Shown here in pieces: positions 6,049 through 7,364 of a stretch of DNA of 7,364 nt. Below the pieces are notes generated by a model. The model saw only the letters and a program-made list of their open reading frames with translations. It did no database searches and was not told the DNA's origin. Position numbers and translations under genes: made by a program. This DNA is from an uncultured Eubacteriales bacterium. Its GTDB lineage: Bacteria; Bacillota; Clostridia; Oscillospirales; RGIG7773. Where the stretch lies: NCBI GenBank assembly GCA_934541205.1, contig CAKTDK010000087.1, positions 1 to 7,364 on the forward strand, in the 5' to 3' direction. Position 1 is the first letter of the stretch. Every line of letters starts with the position of its first letter.

Positions 6049-6273
6049 ATGTATAAAAAAACTTTTTTTATTTTTAAAATATCACTAGTGTTATCCATAT
6101 TTTTAATTTTTGTAGGAATAAGCTTTTTGTTTTCTAAAGCAGATTTTATGCAAGGACAATATTATTATGAGGATATATTAAACTTTACTTTAAAAGTATT
6201 ATTTATTGGATGTATTGCAGCTACATACAATGAATATAAAGAAACAAAAAAATGTCTTAATAATTCAAAATAA
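6049..6273 (+). CDS. Small two-helix membrane protein of unknown function (74 aa)
   Basis: Unrecognised small protein. The 74-aa product has a short basic start (MYKK), a long hydrophobic helix at about 5-29 (FFIFKISLVLSIFLIFVGIS and on), a polar linker with QGQYYYED (35-42), a second hydrophobic segment at about 44-60 (LNFTLKVLFIGCIAATY), and a charged tail with EYKETKKC (62-69). The predicted topology has both ends in the cytoplasm with a short external loop. ATG 6049 is chosen because TAGGAGG (6036-6042) lies 6 nt upstream; an in-frame TTG at 6031 would put that binding site inside the gene. It is the only plus-strand gene here, with its own promoter (5966-5994) and a strong terminator right after the stop. 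It could be a subunit or regulator of a membrane complex, or a toxin-like peptide; the sequence does not decide. Confidence 0.78.
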   Translation: MYKKTFFIFKISLVLSIFLIFVGISFLFSKADFMQGQYYYEDILNFTLKVLFIGCIAATYNEYKETKKCLNNSK

Positions 6274-6278
6274 ACTTT

Positions 6279-6310
6279 AAAACGGAAATTTAAAAAATTT
6301 CCGTTTTTTT
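6279..6310. terminator. Convergent, probably bidirectional rho-independent terminator
   Basis: AAAACGGAAATTT (6279-6291) pairs perfectly with AAATTTCCGTTTT (6295-6307), a 13-bp stem with a 3-nt loop, continuing into a run of seven T (6304-6310) on the plus strand. It fills almost the whole 38-nt gap between the stop of the 74-aa gene (6273) and the stop of the transporter gene (6312), so it serves both. On the minus strand the T-run is only TTTT within the stem, so it is stronger for the plus-strand gene. Confidence 0.88.
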
Positions 6311-6311
6311 A

Positions 6312-7364
6312 TTACAAATTATTTTTTTCTTTATTTATTCCAAGCTTTTCCGGTTCAATATTTTTTTCTTCTATTTTTCTGTTTATAATATTGGAAATAA
6401 AAGAATAAATCAAGGCAAAAGCAGGTACGCTTATCAAAAATCCTATAAAACCAAAGAATCCTCCGCCGACAAGCAATGCAAACATTACCCAAAAAGGAGA
6501 TAAGCCTATTGAATCTCCTATAATTTTCGGCCCTATAAAATTACCGTCTATATTTTGAAGTATTATTATAATTATAAGAGCAATTATAGCTTCTTTCGGC
6601 GAAACTAAAAACAATAATACTCCCGTTATTATATCTGCAATCAAAGGACCGAAAAACGGAATTATATTAAATAGTCCAACAATTACACTTATTAAAATAG
6701 CATATTTAATATTAAATATCATTAATAATATATAACATAAAACTCCTACAATTGCTCCGTCAAGGATTCTTCCTATCAAAAAATCAATAAAAGTTTTATT
6801 TGTTTTATTACTGATATTAATTATTGAATCTGATGTTTTCTCTCTAAACAATGCGTATACAATCTTTTTTGTCTGTAAAATAAATTTATTTTTATCAATA
6901 AGCAAATAAGCAGATAATACAATTCCTATTATACAGTTCATAACAGTATTGCCAAATTGTATTGAATAATCAATTATATTAGGGAAAAACCCAGATAAAA
7001 TATTTTTAAAATTATTCCATATATCATCCCACGGAACATTAATTTCATTAATCAGTTTTTTTGCCCATTCATTATTTTCTATAAAACTATTTAAAGTAGC
7101 TCTTGAAGTATCAATATATGAAGGAATTTTACTACCAAAATCCGTAATACTTATTATCATATTCGGGATAATAAATGCGATCAGCAAAGACAATATTAAA
7201 AGCGCAATAAAATATGTCATTGCTATACTAAGTCCTTTTTTTATATTTTTTCTTTTTTCGGTTTCCTCCTGAAAATTTTTCAACACTTTGTTATAAAAAA
7301 ATTTCTGTAAAGGATTTAAAATATAAGCAAGAGAAAAGCCTATTAAAAAAGGATTTAAAATACC
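6312..7364 (-). CDS. AI-2E family (PerM/YtvI-like) membrane transporter, partial (N-terminus off the window)
   Basis: Polytopic inner-membrane protein of the AI-2E family, whose characterised members include the autoinducer-2 exporter TqsA and ion antiporters; the substrate here is unknown. The frame is open from the right edge to the TAA at 6312: 350 residues are visible of about 380-400 expected, so only the first helix and start are missing. In-window order: NPFLIGFSLAYILNPL (4-19), the typical N-terminal family motif; a helix at about 45-68; a soluble segment with amphipathic stretches (70-130); a helix at 133-157; a clustered bundle from about 194 on; QNIDGNFIGPKIIG (270-283), the family's conserved cytoplasmic motif; and a final bundle with GFIGFLISVPAFALI (305-319). 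The tail is charged (EEKNIEPEKLGINKEKNN). The GTG at 7286 codes an internal Val and is not the start. It converges on the 74-aa gene across the shared terminator. Confidence 0.93.
   Translation of the reverse strand, partial: GILNPFLIGFSLAYILNPLQKFFYNKVLKNFQEETEKRKNIKKGLSIAMTYFIALLILSLLIAFIIPNMIISITDFGSKIPSYIDTSRATLNSFIENNEWAKKLINEINVPWDDIWNNFKNILSGFFPNIIDYSIQFGNTVMNCIIGIVLSAYLLIDKNKFILQTKKIVYALFREKTSDSIINISNKTNKTFIDFLIGRILDGAIVGVLCYILLMIFNIKYAILISVIVGLFNIIPFFGPLIADIITGVLLFLVSPKEAIIALIIIIILQNIDGNFIGPKIIGDSIGLSPFWVMFALLVGGGFFGFIGFLISVPAFALIYSFISNIINRKIEEKNIEPEKLGINKEKNNL

Noticed and set aside
6312..7286. A transporter starting at GTG 7286 (324 aa).
   Set aside because: The frame stays open to the window edge and the residues before 7286 (NPFLIGFSLAYILNPL) are the conserved AI-2E N-terminal motif, so the GTG is an internal Val and the gene is cut by the window.
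1..7364. Mobile elements, CRISPR arrays, attachment sites, tRNA or rRNA genes, or a defence island.
   Set aside because: No transposase or integrase frame, no spaced direct repeats, no tRNA-like or rRNA segment; the content is housekeeping plus small unknown genes.

Overview
The window reads as chromosome from an AT-rich, Gram-positive-type bacterium, most likely an anaerobic member of the Firmicutes (Clostridia-like). The signs are a T-box riboswitch in front of pheS, strong GAGG/AGGAGG ribosome binding sites, TTGAnn-N17-TATAAT promoters with extended -10 elements, NrdR, very low GC content, and cysteine-rich proteins. I cannot name a genus from the sequence alone.

Almost everything lies on the minus strand, so read it from right to left. 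At the right edge (6312-7364) is the C-terminal part of an AI-2E/PerM-type membrane transporter. It converges on a small plus-strand gene (6049-6273, 74-aa two-helix membrane protein) across a shared rho-independent terminator. That small gene diverges from a minus-strand TIM-barrel sugar-phosphate isomerase/epimerase-like gene (5151-5927), which ends in its own hairpin. Next come a small acidic orphan gene (4749-5003, 84 aa), then nrdR (4186-4641) with a PHP-domain phosphoesterase (3313-4158), then the phenylalanyl-tRNA synthetase operon: a Phe-specific T-box leader (about 3041-3281), pheS (1990-3009) and pheT (1977 leftward, cut by the window edge after 659 residues).

The most informative part is the regulation. 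The pheST leader has a complete T-box: a UUC specifier candidate, a UGGU tRNA-acceptor bulge, and mutually exclusive antiterminator and terminator hairpins that can be drawn base by base. Two promoters in the window (for pheST and for nrdR) have the same compact design: the -35 hexamer overlaps the TGA stop codon of the preceding gene, the spacer is 17 nt, and the -10 is TG-T-TATAAT. As a result no unconditional terminator separates nrdR-PHP from the T-box, so the T-box terminator probably also decides whether nrdR-PHP transcripts run on into pheST.

I see no mobile element, CRISPR array, rRNA or tRNA gene, and no clear multi-gene novel system. The least explained parts are the 84-aa acidic protein, the 74-aa membrane protein, the AT-only hairpin and spacer palindrome at the nrdR promoter, and the unassigned substrate of the cysteine-rich TIM-barrel enzyme.
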